Source: Gemmatimonadota bacterium
GTDB taxonomy: Bacteria > Gemmatimonadota > Gemmatimonadetes > Gemmatimonadales > Gemmatimonadaceae
Direction of reading: 5' to 3'
Length of the DNA stretch: 5,759 nt
Assembly (NCBI GenBank): GCA_031127185.1
Contig: JARIET010000190.1
Coordinates: forward strand, 1-5,759
A program made the position numbers and the translations under genes. Positions within the stretch are counted from its first letter, which is position 1. Every line of letters begins with the position of its first letter. The notes under the pieces were generated by a model that was given only the letters and a program-made list of their open reading frames with translations, ran no database searches and was not told the origin of the DNA. Shown here piece by piece: positions 1-5,759 of this stretch.

Positions 1-207
1 ATGGGTCAGGGCATCGCCGGCGGACGCGTGCTGGTGAACAACTGGCCCGGTCTCGCCATCGAGAATCTCGAGAGCCGCCAGGATCTGCGCGTGACGATTG
101 ACTACCGCGATGTGCTCGCCGAGATCGTGCAGCGCAGGCTCGGCAACTCGCAAATCTCGCAGATTTTCCCGGGCTACACCGCTACCTTCCGCGGCGTCAC
201 GGTCTGA
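1..207 (+). CDS. DUF1501 family protein, C-terminal fragment
   Basis: This is the last 68 residues of a longer protein whose 5' part lies outside the window. The Gly-Gly-Arg-Val turn, the WPGL motif (about residues 15-18), the DYRDVLAE stretch (residues 34-41), the RRLG motif and a final FPGY match the end of DUF1501 proteins as I remember them. DUF1501 belongs to the alkaline-phosphatase/sulfatase-like fold group. Members are usually exported, often by the Tat route, and are often encoded next to DUF1800 proteins; no such neighbour is visible here. Their function is not established. The ATG at base 1 is almost surely an internal Met, because this motif lies deep in the C-terminal part of full-length members of about 400-500 residues. 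The TGA stop at 205-207 is followed by a 20-bp gap to the convergent cupredoxin gene. Confidence 0.75.
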   Translation: MGQGIAGGRVLVNNWPGLAIENLESRQDLRVTIDYRDVLAEIVQRRLGNSQISQIFPGYTATFRGVTV

Positions 208-227
208 TCGTGCGCGCCGATTCCCTC

Positions 228-578
228 TTACTGTACCGTCACGCTTCCGGACATTCCGGGATGCGTGCGGCAGTCGTAGGGGAAGCTGCCCTTGGAATTG
301 AAGGTGCGCGAAATCACGGCGTTGGTTGTGACGGGAATGCTTTGCGGTGTGCCGGCAGTGCTGCCGGCGAAGGTCACATCGTGAGCCACGCCGGTGATGT
401 TCCAGCGCACGGTTGTACCCACATTCACCGTAAGGAACGCGGGACTGAACACCAACCCCGGTGTGAACACGTCCACCGTCGTCGTTCCCGGATCATTGAT
501 CGGCTGCGTGGGCGCGCTGTCGCCCCCGCACGCTGAGAGGAGAGCACACGTGACACCCGCAAACATCAGTGACCGCAT
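228..578 (-). CDS. Small cupredoxin (amicyanin/plastocyanin-like) lipoprotein
   Basis: A 116-residue secreted type 1 copper protein, probably an electron carrier or copper-binding protein anchored to a membrane. The signal peptide ends in a lipobox, Leu-Ser-Ala-Cys, with the lipidated Cys at residue 17. A Thr/Pro-rich linker follows, then one cupredoxin domain (about 35-116). All four copper ligands are visible: His66 in the AHDVTF motif, then Cys103, His106 and Met109 in YDCRTHPGM. The C-x2-H-x2-M spacing is that of amicyanin. The open frame continues upstream to 758, but the start at 578 is preferred: it gives a normal lipoprotein signal and has an AGAGG ribosome site 7 nt upstream. The extra upstream part is antisense to the neighbouring lipoprotein. 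The gene is not part of the four-gene operon. Its redox partner cannot be told from the sequence. Confidence 0.88.
   Translation of the reverse strand: MRSLMFAGVTCALLSACGGDSAPTQPINDPGTTTVDVFTPGLVFSPAFLTVNVGTTVRWNITGVAHDVTFAGSTAGTPQSIPVTTNAVISRTFNSKGSFPYDCRTHPGMSGSVTVQ
538..542 (+). promoter_or_regulatory. Possible ribosome binding site for the plus-strand lipoprotein
   Basis: AGGAG, 7 nt before a GTG at 550. It supports the 550 start over the GTG at 580, which has no purine-rich site before it. A caution is that the same bases are the antisense of two Leu codons (CTC CTC) in the cupredoxin lipobox, so the match could be a by-product of that coding. Confidence 0.45.
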
Positions 579-1035
579 CGTGAAGCCTCTGCGCGTTGAG
601 TTCCCGTGGAAGACGTTCGTCGCCATCGGAATGTTATGGCTGGGGGCCTGCGCCAGCGAGAGCGCCACCGGACCCTCCACGCCAGCTACGCCGGAAGGGA
701 GCTTCAGCCTTTCGATGATTGATACCAAGGCACTCCCGTATTCCATGTTCGCCGACACCGGCTACGCCCTTGATGTCATGAGTGGGTCGCTTTCCATCAC
801 TCCGGACCGCAAATGGGTGTCGCGGATGACAACGCGCGAGACGGTCGCCGGCAACGTGTCGACTTACTCAGACAGCGCGTTCGGCACCTGGTCGACGGTT
901 CAGGGCTCCACGTCGGCGTCACTGCTCAACGCGGAGACGAACGTCATTTCCACCGCGACGTGGACCATCTCAGACATCACAGTCACCGACGTGACGAACG
1001 GCGTGACCCGCCGAATATTGTACCGGCGAAACTAG
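550..1035 (+). CDS. Unrecognised small lipoprotein, Gemmatimonadota-like
   Basis: I cannot name a function. The protein has a hydrophobic stretch followed by a lipobox Leu-Gly-Ala-Cys, a Ser/Thr/Pro-rich linker, and about 120 residues rich in Ser, Thr and Val. The pattern of short beta strands (GSFSLSMID, LPYSMF, SGSLSIT, GTWST, TATWTISD) resembles the small beta-sheet lipoproteins common in Gemmatimonadota. From GTG 550 it has 161 residues with the lipid Cys at 34. From GTG 580 it has 151 residues with the Cys at 24, which is a more usual signal length. The first start has a good ribosome site but overlaps the cupredoxin gene by 29 bp; the second leaves 1 bp between the two genes but has no ribosome site. 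The open frame reaching back to 394 is antisense to the cupredoxin. The TAG at 1033-1035 is 3 bp from the end of the convergent aminotransferase gene. Confidence 0.72.
   Translation: MTPANISDRIVKPLRVEFPWKTFVAIGMLWLGACASESATGPSTPATPEGSFSLSMIDTKALPYSMFADTGYALDVMSGSLSITPDRKWVSRMTTRETVAGNVSTYSDSAFGTWSTVQGSTSASLLNAETNVISTATWTISDITVTDVTNGVTRRILYRRN
586..590 (-). promoter_or_regulatory. Ribosome binding site of the small cupredoxin gene
   Basis: AGAGG on the minus strand, 7 nt before the ATG at 578. It decides the start against the much longer open frame that reaches 758. It lies inside the first codons of the divergent lipoprotein gene. Confidence 0.65.
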
Positions 1036-1038
1036 CGG

Positions 1039-2397
1039 CTAGGTCGAGACCGCGGCCAGACTGCGGTCCAGCACGTCGAGCGCGAACTCCACATCCGCAG
1101 CCGTGATGATCATCGGCGGCTTCACGCGAAGCACATTGCCGTCGAGTCCACCCTTCCCGATGAGGAGCCCTGCCTCGCGCGTTCCCTCCATGATCTCAGC
1201 AGACTGGGCCTTGGCCGGCTCGCGCGTCGCACGGTCGGTCACCAGCTCGATACCCAGCATCAGCCCCATGCCCCGCACGTCGCCGATGATCGGGTAGGAC
1301 GCCTTGAGCTTGTCGAGGCCGGCGCGGAACTGTTTTCCACGCTCGCGGCAGTTCTCCTGGATTCCTTCCTCGTCGATGATGTCGAGCACGGCGAGCGCTG
1401 CGGCCATCGAGACTGGGTTGCCGCCGAAGGTGTTGAAGTGCGTCTTCTGGGTGAGCGACTTCGCAATCTGCATCGTGGTGGTCACGGCGCCGATCGGCGC
1501 ACCGTTGCCGAGCGACTTCGCCATCGTCACGAAGTCGGGGGTGACACCGAAGTTCTGGAATCCCCAGTAGTGTTCGCCCGTGCGGCCGAAGCCCGTCTGC
1601 ACTTCGTCGGCAATGCAGAGTCCGCCCGCCGCACGCACGTGCGCATACACCTCCTTCAGGTAGTTCGGTGCGCCGTGTGTAACGCCGCCGGCTCCCTGCA
1701 CCGGCTCGCAGAGAAACGCTGCGACTTTTCCAGACGTTGCCGTTCGGATGATGTCGCGCACGTCATCTGACGCGTGGCGACTCACCTCTTCCGCGCTCCC
1801 GCTGAACGGACTCCGATACGGGTCGGGATTGATCGCGTGATGCACGCGACCGCCGCCCTCGAGCGGGAACTTCCAGGTGTTCATCCCCGTCAGCGCCATC
1901 GCGGCGGGTGAGTTGCCGTGATAGGCGTGCCGCAGCGTAATCACATCGCTGTTGCCCGTCGCCAGTCGCGCCATTGCAACCGCCAACTCATTCGCCTCGG
2001 TGCCGCTGTTCGTGAAGTAGGTGACTTCCATTCCCTTCGGCATCTTGCTCGCGAGTTTCTTGGCGAGGAGCGCGAAGTTCGGATGGAGATAGATCGTCGT
2101 CGCGTGGCCGAGCGTGGACATCTGCTCGGTGACGCGCTTCACGTATTTCGGGTGCGAGTGCCCAATGCCCACCGTCACGATTCCCGCGAGGCAATCGAGG
2201 TAGCGCTTCCCCGTCTCGTCCCAAAGCCACTGCATGTGGCCCTCGACAATCATCAGTGGCTCTTTGTAGAGCGTGAAGATCGCGGGGTTCGCGAACTGCT
2301 GGCGCATGGCGAGCACTTCCGCGCGCGACGGGCCCGTGTATTTCTGGGGTTGGTGATCGGTCGCGGGCATGGAAAGCATCTGTTCGGTGGCGGTCAT
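1039..2397 (-). CDS. AGXT2-like class III aminotransferase (PLP)
   Basis: A 452-residue, full-length class III (omega) aminotransferase, cytoplasmic. The PLP site is complete: SGTEAN at 131-136, Tyr159 in HAYHG, Glu231 in EPVQG, Asp264 in [10 protein letters not shown], the Schiff-base lysine K294 in TMAKSLGNG, and Thr323 in FNTFGGNP. The start of the fold ([26 protein letters not shown]) and the stretch HFNTFGGNP agree closely with animal AGXT2 (alanine-glyoxylate / 3-aminoisobutyrate-pyruvate aminotransferase), from memory. The likely reaction is transfer of the amino group of beta-alanine or 3-aminoisobutyrate to pyruvate or glyoxylate, giving a semialdehyde for the dehydrogenase encoded just upstream. 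A wider amine range, such as GABA or taurine, cannot be excluded. It is the last gene of the operon, 7 bp after mmsA. The ribosome site GAGGA lies 4-5 nt before the ATG and overlaps the mmsA stop codon. Confidence 0.9.
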   Translation of the reverse strand: MTATEQMLSMPATDHQPQKYTGPSRAEVLAMRQQFANPAIFTLYKEPLMIVEGHMQWLWDETGKRYLDCLAGIVTVGIGHSHPKYVKRVTEQMSTLGHATTIYLHPNFALLAKKLASKMPKGMEVTYFTNSGTEANELAVAMARLATGNSDVITLRHAYHGNSPAAMALTGMNTWKFPLEGGGRVHHAINPDPYRSPFSGSAEEVSRHASDDVRDIIRTATSGKVAAFLCEPVQGAGGVTHGAPNYLKEVYAHVRAAGGLCIADEVQTGFGRTGEHYWGFQNFGVTPDFVTMAKSLGNGAPIGAVTTTMQIAKSLTQKTHFNTFGGNPVSMAAALAVLDIIDEEGIQENCRERGKQFRAGLDKLKASYPIIGDVRGMGLMLGIELVTDRATREPAKAQSAEIMEGTREAGLLIGKGGLDGNVLRVKPPMIITAADVEFALDVLDRSLAAVST

Positions 2398-2401
2398 GGG
2401 T

Positions 2402-2406
2402 TCCTC
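2402..2406 (-). promoter_or_regulatory. Ribosome binding site overlapping the mmsA stop codon
   Basis: GAGGA on the minus strand, 4 nt before the aminotransferase ATG at 2397. The TGA stop of the dehydrogenase (2407-2405) shares two bases with it, an arrangement that suggests translational coupling of the two genes. Confidence 0.65.
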
Positions 2407-3868
2407 AACTCATCCAGTTGGTTCCGGCTTCGCGATTCCACTTGGTCGTCATCTTCTTCGACTGTGTCCAGAACTCGATCGAGCCGCGTCCCGTGATATC
2501 ACCCACCCCGAAGCGCGATTCATTCCATCCGCCAAACGAGAAGGGCTCGCGTGGCACCGGCACACCGACGTTCACCCCCACCATTCCCGCGCTCGCGCGC
2601 TCCATCACCTTGCGTGCCACACCGCCGCTCTCGGTGTAGACCGACGCCGCGTTACCAAATGGCGACGCGTTCTCCACCTCGAGCGCGGCGTCCACATCCG
2701 GCGCGCGAACAATCACCAGCACGGGCCCGAACACTTCCTCCTGCGCGATCTTCATCTCCGGCTTCACGTGATCGATGATCGTGGGCCCGAGGAAATAGCC
2801 GTTCTCTCGACCCGCCACCTTCACATTGCGCCCGTCGACCAGCACCTTCGCGCCCTGCGCCTCTGCCTCGGCTATGTACCCACTGATCCGCGCCTTGGCC
2901 TCTGCACTGATCACCGGGCCGATGTCCTTCCCTGGCACCATCGCCTTGGCGATCTCCACCATTCGCGCAATCACGTGATCGGTCGCAGAAACGGCCACCA
3001 TCACCGACGCCGCCATGCAGCGCTGCCCCGCGCACCCGCTCATCGAGGCGATGATGTTCGTCGCGGCCAACTCCTTGTCGGCATCGGGCATCACAATGAG
3101 GTGATTCTTCGCCCCGCCGAGCGCCAAGCAGCGCTTCAGGTTGTTCGTCGCGCGTCGATAGACGACTTTCGCCGTCTTTGTGGAGCCCACAAAGCTCACG
3201 GCGCGAATCTCCGGATGGTCGCAGATCGTTTCCACGATCTCGCGCCCACCATGTACCACCTGGAACACTCCTGCGGGCAGCCCCGCCTCGGCGAGCAACT
3301 CCGCGATGCGCCCTGCAGAGAGCGGCACCATTTCGGACGGCTTGAGGATGAAACAGTTGCCGAGGGCAATCGCGTTGGGGATTGACCAATGCGGCACCAT
3401 CGACGGGAAGTTGAACGGTGTGATTCCCGCGACGATCCCCACGGGGTACCGCTCCACGCGGCATTCCACTCCGCGACTCACCTCGAGTACTTCGCCAGTC
3501 GCGATCTGCGGCAACGAGCAGGCAAACTCACAGAGCTCGATCGCCTTGAGCACTTCGGCGCGCGCTTCGCTATCGATCTTGCCGTTTTCTTCCGTGACCA
3601 GCGCCGCGAGTTCGTCAATGTGCCTTTCGAGCAGGGCGCGATAGCGAAAAAAGACCTGCACTCGCTCCTTGATGGGCAGCCCCGACCAGGCCGGGAACGC
3701 CCTCTTCGCGACGGCGACCGCAGCGTCGAGTTCGCGCACCCCGGACATCGGGACACGGGAGATGACCACACCCGCGCTTGGGTCGAAGACGTCCAACCCA
3801 GGCAAGTCGGCTGCGGCGAATGCGCCGCCTATGTAGTTGCGAATCGCGGGGTACTTCATGGCACCCAT
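2405..3868 (-). CDS. mmsA: CoA-acylating methylmalonate-semialdehyde dehydrogenase
   Basis: A 487-residue cytoplasmic aldehyde dehydrogenase, about the length of Bacillus IolA. It should convert methylmalonate semialdehyde or malonate semialdehyde, with NAD and CoA, to propionyl-CoA or acetyl-CoA plus CO2. Visible residues are Asn153 in PFNFP, Lys176 in LKPSE, catalytic Cys284 in CAGQRCMA, and Glu378 before VFGP. The usual general-base Glu is absent: the site reads LALGGAKNH (248-256) where most aldehyde dehydrogenases have ELGGK, a mark of the CoA-dependent MMSDH group. Arg283 beside the Cys is kept, but the other substrate-binding Arg of the family (R107 in IolA) is Lys108 here. The ATG at 3868 lies 2 nt after the upstream stop; an ATG at 3859 is also possible. 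No strong ribosome site is seen for either, so translation probably depends on the upstream gene. Confidence 0.93.
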   Translation of the reverse strand: MGAMKYPAIRNYIGGAFAAADLPGLDVFDPSAGVVISRVPMSGVRELDAAVAVAKRAFPAWSGLPIKERVQVFFRYRALLERHIDELAALVTEENGKIDSEARAEVLKAIELCEFACSLPQIATGEVLEVSRGVECRVERYPVGIVAGITPFNFPSMVPHWSIPNAIALGNCFILKPSEMVPLSAGRIAELLAEAGLPAGVFQVVHGGREIVETICDHPEIRAVSFVGSTKTAKVVYRRATNNLKRCLALGGAKNHLIVMPDADKELAATNIIASMSGCAGQRCMAASVMVAVSATDHVIARMVEIAKAMVPGKDIGPVISAEAKARISGYIAEAEAQGAKVLVDGRNVKVAGRENGYFLGPTIIDHVKPEMKIAQEEVFGPVLVIVRAPDVDAALEVENASPFGNAASVYTESGGVARKVMERASAGMVGVNVGVPVPREPFSFGGWNESRFGVGDITGRGSIEFWTQSKKMTTKWNREAGTNWMS

Positions 3869-3870
3869 AC

Positions 3871-4701
3871 CTATTGCAGCGTGAACGTCTGAATCATCCC
3901 GTGTTCGATGTGCACCTTGCCGTCCTTGGCATCGGGAATGAAACAGACGAGCGCATAGTCACCCGCCGTGAGATCCACGGTGAAGTACGCTGTCGTTCCT
4001 GGCATCTGCGCGGACGTTCCGCCGATCGCGGACGCCGGCGGCGGACCCTCGGGCTTCTGCATCCACTTGCCCAGATCCTCCATCGTTTTGCCCGGCTGGA
4101 ACTTGATGATCTCCACTTCGTGGGGCTGCGGGCCCTTCGATGTCACAGCGATCGTGTGCGCGCCAACGGTGAGCGGTTTGGAGAGCGTGAACGCATAGTC
4201 AGAGAGGTCAATTGTCACGTCGGCCGTTGGCGCAGCGGCTGCCACAGTGCCAGCTGTCGCCGGAATTACCGTCAACGGCTTCGACATGCCCTTGGCGACA
4301 TGCGGAACTCCCCCGGGGATATCCACGAGACAGATCAGCGCGTAGTTGCCCGGCGCAAGGTTGAGTGTCGCATTCGATCTCATCGTCGGATCCGGCGCGT
4401 TTGGCCCCGGCATCATGACGGCCCACGCCGGCGGCGGCCCGGGTCGTGCCATGGCGGCCATCAGGTCGGCGTATGTCTTGGCGCTGTCGAGCCGCACGAT
4501 CTGCACATGGTGCAGCACCGCGCCGGCATTTTCCATCACGAACGTCGTCATTCCGGCCGAGATCGTATCGGGCCCGTGAAAGGCGAAGTCCACGGCATGG
4601 ATGGCCACCTGTTGCGGCGCAGGTGGAGTCGCCGGCGCGGATTGTTCGCCCGCGCAGCCGACAAGCATGACAGATAGGACGACCAACAAACGTTGCTTCA
4701 T
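3871..4701 (-). CDS. Lipoprotein with two tandem cupredoxin-like domains
   Basis: A 276-residue exported lipoprotein with lipobox Leu-Val-Gly-Cys (Cys16) and an Ala/Pro linker, followed by two homologous domains (about 32-146 and 160-276). The copies line up from end to end: HHVQIVRLDSAKT with HEVEIIKFQPGKT, PGPPPAWA with EGPPPASA, APGNYALICLVD with TAGDYALVCFIPD, and PHVAKGM with VHIEHGM. Possible copper ligands are His64 (or 65), Cys124, His134 and Met139 in the first, and His194, Cys253, His264 and Met269 in the second. The Cys-to-His spacing is 9 and 10 residues rather than the usual 2, so Cys may not bind copper in the standard way. Function is unknown; electron transfer, copper binding or a structural role are all possible. 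The ATG at 4701 has GAGGA 4 nt upstream. It sits 28 bp after the permease gene and 2 bp before mmsA. Confidence 0.8.
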   Translation of the reverse strand: MKQRLLVVLSVMLVGCAGEQSAPATPPAPQQVAIHAVDFAFHGPDTISAGMTTFVMENAGAVLHHVQIVRLDSAKTYADLMAAMARPGPPPAWAVMMPGPNAPDPTMRSNATLNLAPGNYALICLVDIPGGVPHVAKGMSKPLTVIPATAGTVAAAAPTADVTIDLSDYAFTLSKPLTVGAHTIAVTSKGPQPHEVEIIKFQPGKTMEDLGKWMQKPEGPPPASAIGGTSAQMPGTTAYFTVDLTAGDYALVCFIPDAKDGKVHIEHGMIQTFTLQ

Positions 4702-4705
4702 GTAG

Positions 4706-4710
4706 TCCTC
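4706..4710 (-). promoter_or_regulatory. Ribosome binding site of the double cupredoxin gene
   Basis: GAGGA on the minus strand, 4 nt before the ATG at 4701, in the 28-bp gap after the permease gene. It fixes the start and places the lipobox Cys at residue 16. Confidence 0.65.
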
Positions 4711-4729
4711 ATTCCAGAATGGTGAATGG

Positions 4730-5758
4730 CTACGCTGCGCCTGCCGCGGACGCCCGATACGACCGCAGCATCGACACCGACGTGAACAGCACGACGACGA
4801 TAACGAGCCAACGAACCGTCGTCAGCGGCAGCGACTTCACGATGATCGCGGCGATCAGCACTGCGGGTACACCGGCAAGCGTGAGCGCGAGCGATTGACG
4901 CAGCGCGTATGCACCCTTCTCGGTGAATCGAGCAGCCGCAATCGGCATCAGGAAGGCGCACGAACCCATCATGATCGGGAACGCTGCCGTCGGGTTCATG
5001 CCGAGCAGCGAGATCATGATCAGGCAGGGCGCATACAGCCCAACGCCGAGGGTCATCAGCGCGCCAAGGATGAAGTTGCCGACAAATCCGGCGATCAGCA
5101 TGCCGCCGGTGAGGCCAAGCGCCGTGCCGCCCTCAATGAGCGGCGTTCCGCGCATTTCGTCGAGGTTCTTGATCACGAAGAGTGACGCAGCGGCAAGCAG
5201 CGTAAGCCCCATCCCGAGCTGCACCTTGCGCTTCGACCAGCCGGCCACCGTTCCCGCGCCGAGCCAGGCACCGAGTACTGCACCCAGCAAGAGCACGACG
5301 AGCGTCTTGAAGTCCACTTCGACGATGGCGATGAAGATGAATGCCTGCGCGATGGTCGGCGGAGTGTGGCCGACGTTGAGCGATCCGGGAATCAGCCGGT
5401 CATCCACCATCTTCCACGCCTTCCACGCAGCAGTTGTCGGCGCATAGGAGCCGATACCCAGCGTATCGAAGAAGTTGGTCACGAATCCGATGCCAATTTC
5501 GATCGGCTTGGGCCATCCGGTCGCGCCCTTGGCGAGGAGCGTCGGCGCCATCAGGCCGAGCATCGTGAGCGATGCCATTGCAATCAACATGCCTATGTTG
5601 GCGCCCTCCGGCCCGAACGGAAACGTGAACGTGAACGCCCCGTCGCCGTAGACCACGCCACCGCCGGCCACCCAACCAAACGCGAGGCCGAGCACTACGC
5701 CGATGGCGAGCCCGACGGGCGATGGCGTGCCCGGCTTGGCGCCCCCTTCGGGGCGCAC
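4730..5758 (-). CDS. TauE/SafE (TSUP) family membrane permease
   Basis: An inner-membrane protein of at least 342 residues with about eight hydrophobic segments (near 15-33, 53-76, 88-108, 134-170, 181-197, 213-240, 244-275 and 288-331, some holding more than one pass). The TNFFDTLGIGSYAPTTA stretch (94-110) followed by LIPGSLNVGHTPP (122-134) is typical of the TauE/SafE or DUF81 group. The two halves are related: GFVTNFFDTLGIGSYAP resembles GFVGNFILGALMTLGVGLYAP (224-244), as expected for this family's internal duplication. Family members move sulfite, sulfoacetate or other organic anions, usually outward; the substrate here is unknown. The first visible start is a GTG at 5758, one base from the window end, so the gene may begin further upstream. 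It is the first visible gene of the operon. Confidence 0.85.
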   Translation of the reverse strand: MRPEGGAKPGTPSPVGLAIGVVLGLAFGWVAGGGVVYGDGAFTFTFPFGPEGANIGMLIAMASLTMLGLMAPTLLAKGATGWPKPIEIGIGFVTNFFDTLGIGSYAPTTAAWKAWKMVDDRLIPGSLNVGHTPPTIAQAFIFIAIVEVDFKTLVVLLLGAVLGAWLGAGTVAGWSKRKVQLGMGLTLLAAASLFVIKNLDEMRGTPLIEGGTALGLTGGMLIAGFVGNFILGALMTLGVGLYAPCLIMISLLGMNPTAAFPIMMGSCAFLMPIAAARFTEKGAYALRQSLALTLAGVPAVLIAAIIVKSLPLTTVRWLVIVVVLFTSVSMLRSYRASAAGAA

Positions 5759-5759
5759 A

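Noticed and set aside
207..221. Short inverted repeat ATCG / CGAT in the 20-bp gap between DUF1501 and the cupredoxin gene
   Set aside because: Four pairs only, without a T-run; too weak for a bidirectional terminator.
394..549. N-terminal extension of the plus-strand lipoprotein frame back to 394
   Set aside because: It is antisense to the cupredoxin domain and would place the lipobox Cys far from the N-terminus.
579..758. N-terminal extension of the small cupredoxin frame up to 758
   Set aside because: It is antisense to the lipoprotein gene, does not look like a signal peptide, and would bury the lipobox at residue 77. The start at 578 has a ribosome site.
1009..1028. Hairpin CGCCG / CGGCG just past the aminotransferase stop on the minus strand
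   Set aside because: Only 5 pairs with a 10-nt loop and no T-run, and it lies inside the lipoprotein coding sequence.
1048..1068. Hairpin with an 8-pair stem (GACCGCGG / CTGCGGTC, one G-U pair) after the plus-strand lipoprotein
   Set aside because: It could stop transcription 12 nt after the lipoprotein stop, but there is no T-run, and it lies in the last codons of the aminotransferase gene. Not enough to call a terminator.
2973..2982. Palindrome ATCACGTGAT
   Set aside because: It lies inside mmsA codons for conserved-looking sequence (Asp-His-Val-Ile) and is not near any start; probably chance.
2369..3385. 338-codon plus-strand open frame
   Set aside because: It is antisense to mmsA, rich in His and Arg with no domain pattern, as expected for the complement of a GC-rich gene.
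2652..3464. 270-codon minus-strand open frame
   Set aside because: It is a shifted frame inside mmsA, which has full family motifs in its own frame.
3778..4677. 299-codon plus-strand open frame
   Set aside because: It is antisense to the double cupredoxin gene, with Arg/His-rich composition and no recognisable motif.

Overview
The window is GC-rich, densely coding bacterial DNA. It carries parts or all of seven protein genes and has no RNA gene, mobile element or CRISPR array that I can see. The style points to Gemmatimonadota or a similar soil lineage: short lipoproteins with a Cys-Gly-Gly/Ser-Ala-Thr-Gly-Pro type start, a small amicyanin-like copper lipoprotein, and a DUF1501 protein. That placement is inference from protein style, not from a marker gene.

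Left part (1-1035): the C-terminal end of a DUF1501-family protein (+) runs into the 3' end of a small cupredoxin lipoprotein gene (-). Head to head with the cupredoxin gene, and probably overlapping its first codons, is a gene for an unrecognised small lipoprotein (+). That gene ends only 3 bp from the convergent end of the operon on the right.

Right part (1039-5759, all -): four tightly packed genes, transcribed from right to left, look like one operon. In order of transcription they are a TauE/SafE (TSUP) family membrane anion permease that may be cut by the window edge, a lipoprotein made of two cupredoxin-like domains, a CoA-acylating methylmalonate-semialdehyde dehydrogenase, and an AGXT2-like class III aminotransferase. 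The gaps are 28, 2 and 7 bp.

The last two genes form a coherent pathway. The aminotransferase would turn beta-alanine or 3-aminoisobutyrate into malonate or methylmalonate semialdehyde, and the dehydrogenase would turn these into acetyl-CoA or propionyl-CoA. This fits pyrimidine, beta-alanine or valine breakdown. What a TSUP permease and a double cupredoxin lipoprotein do in the same operon is not known to me and is the main open question here. Other points of interest are a Lys where characterised MMSDHs have a substrate-binding Arg, and the unusual Cys-to-His spacing in both copper-like domains.
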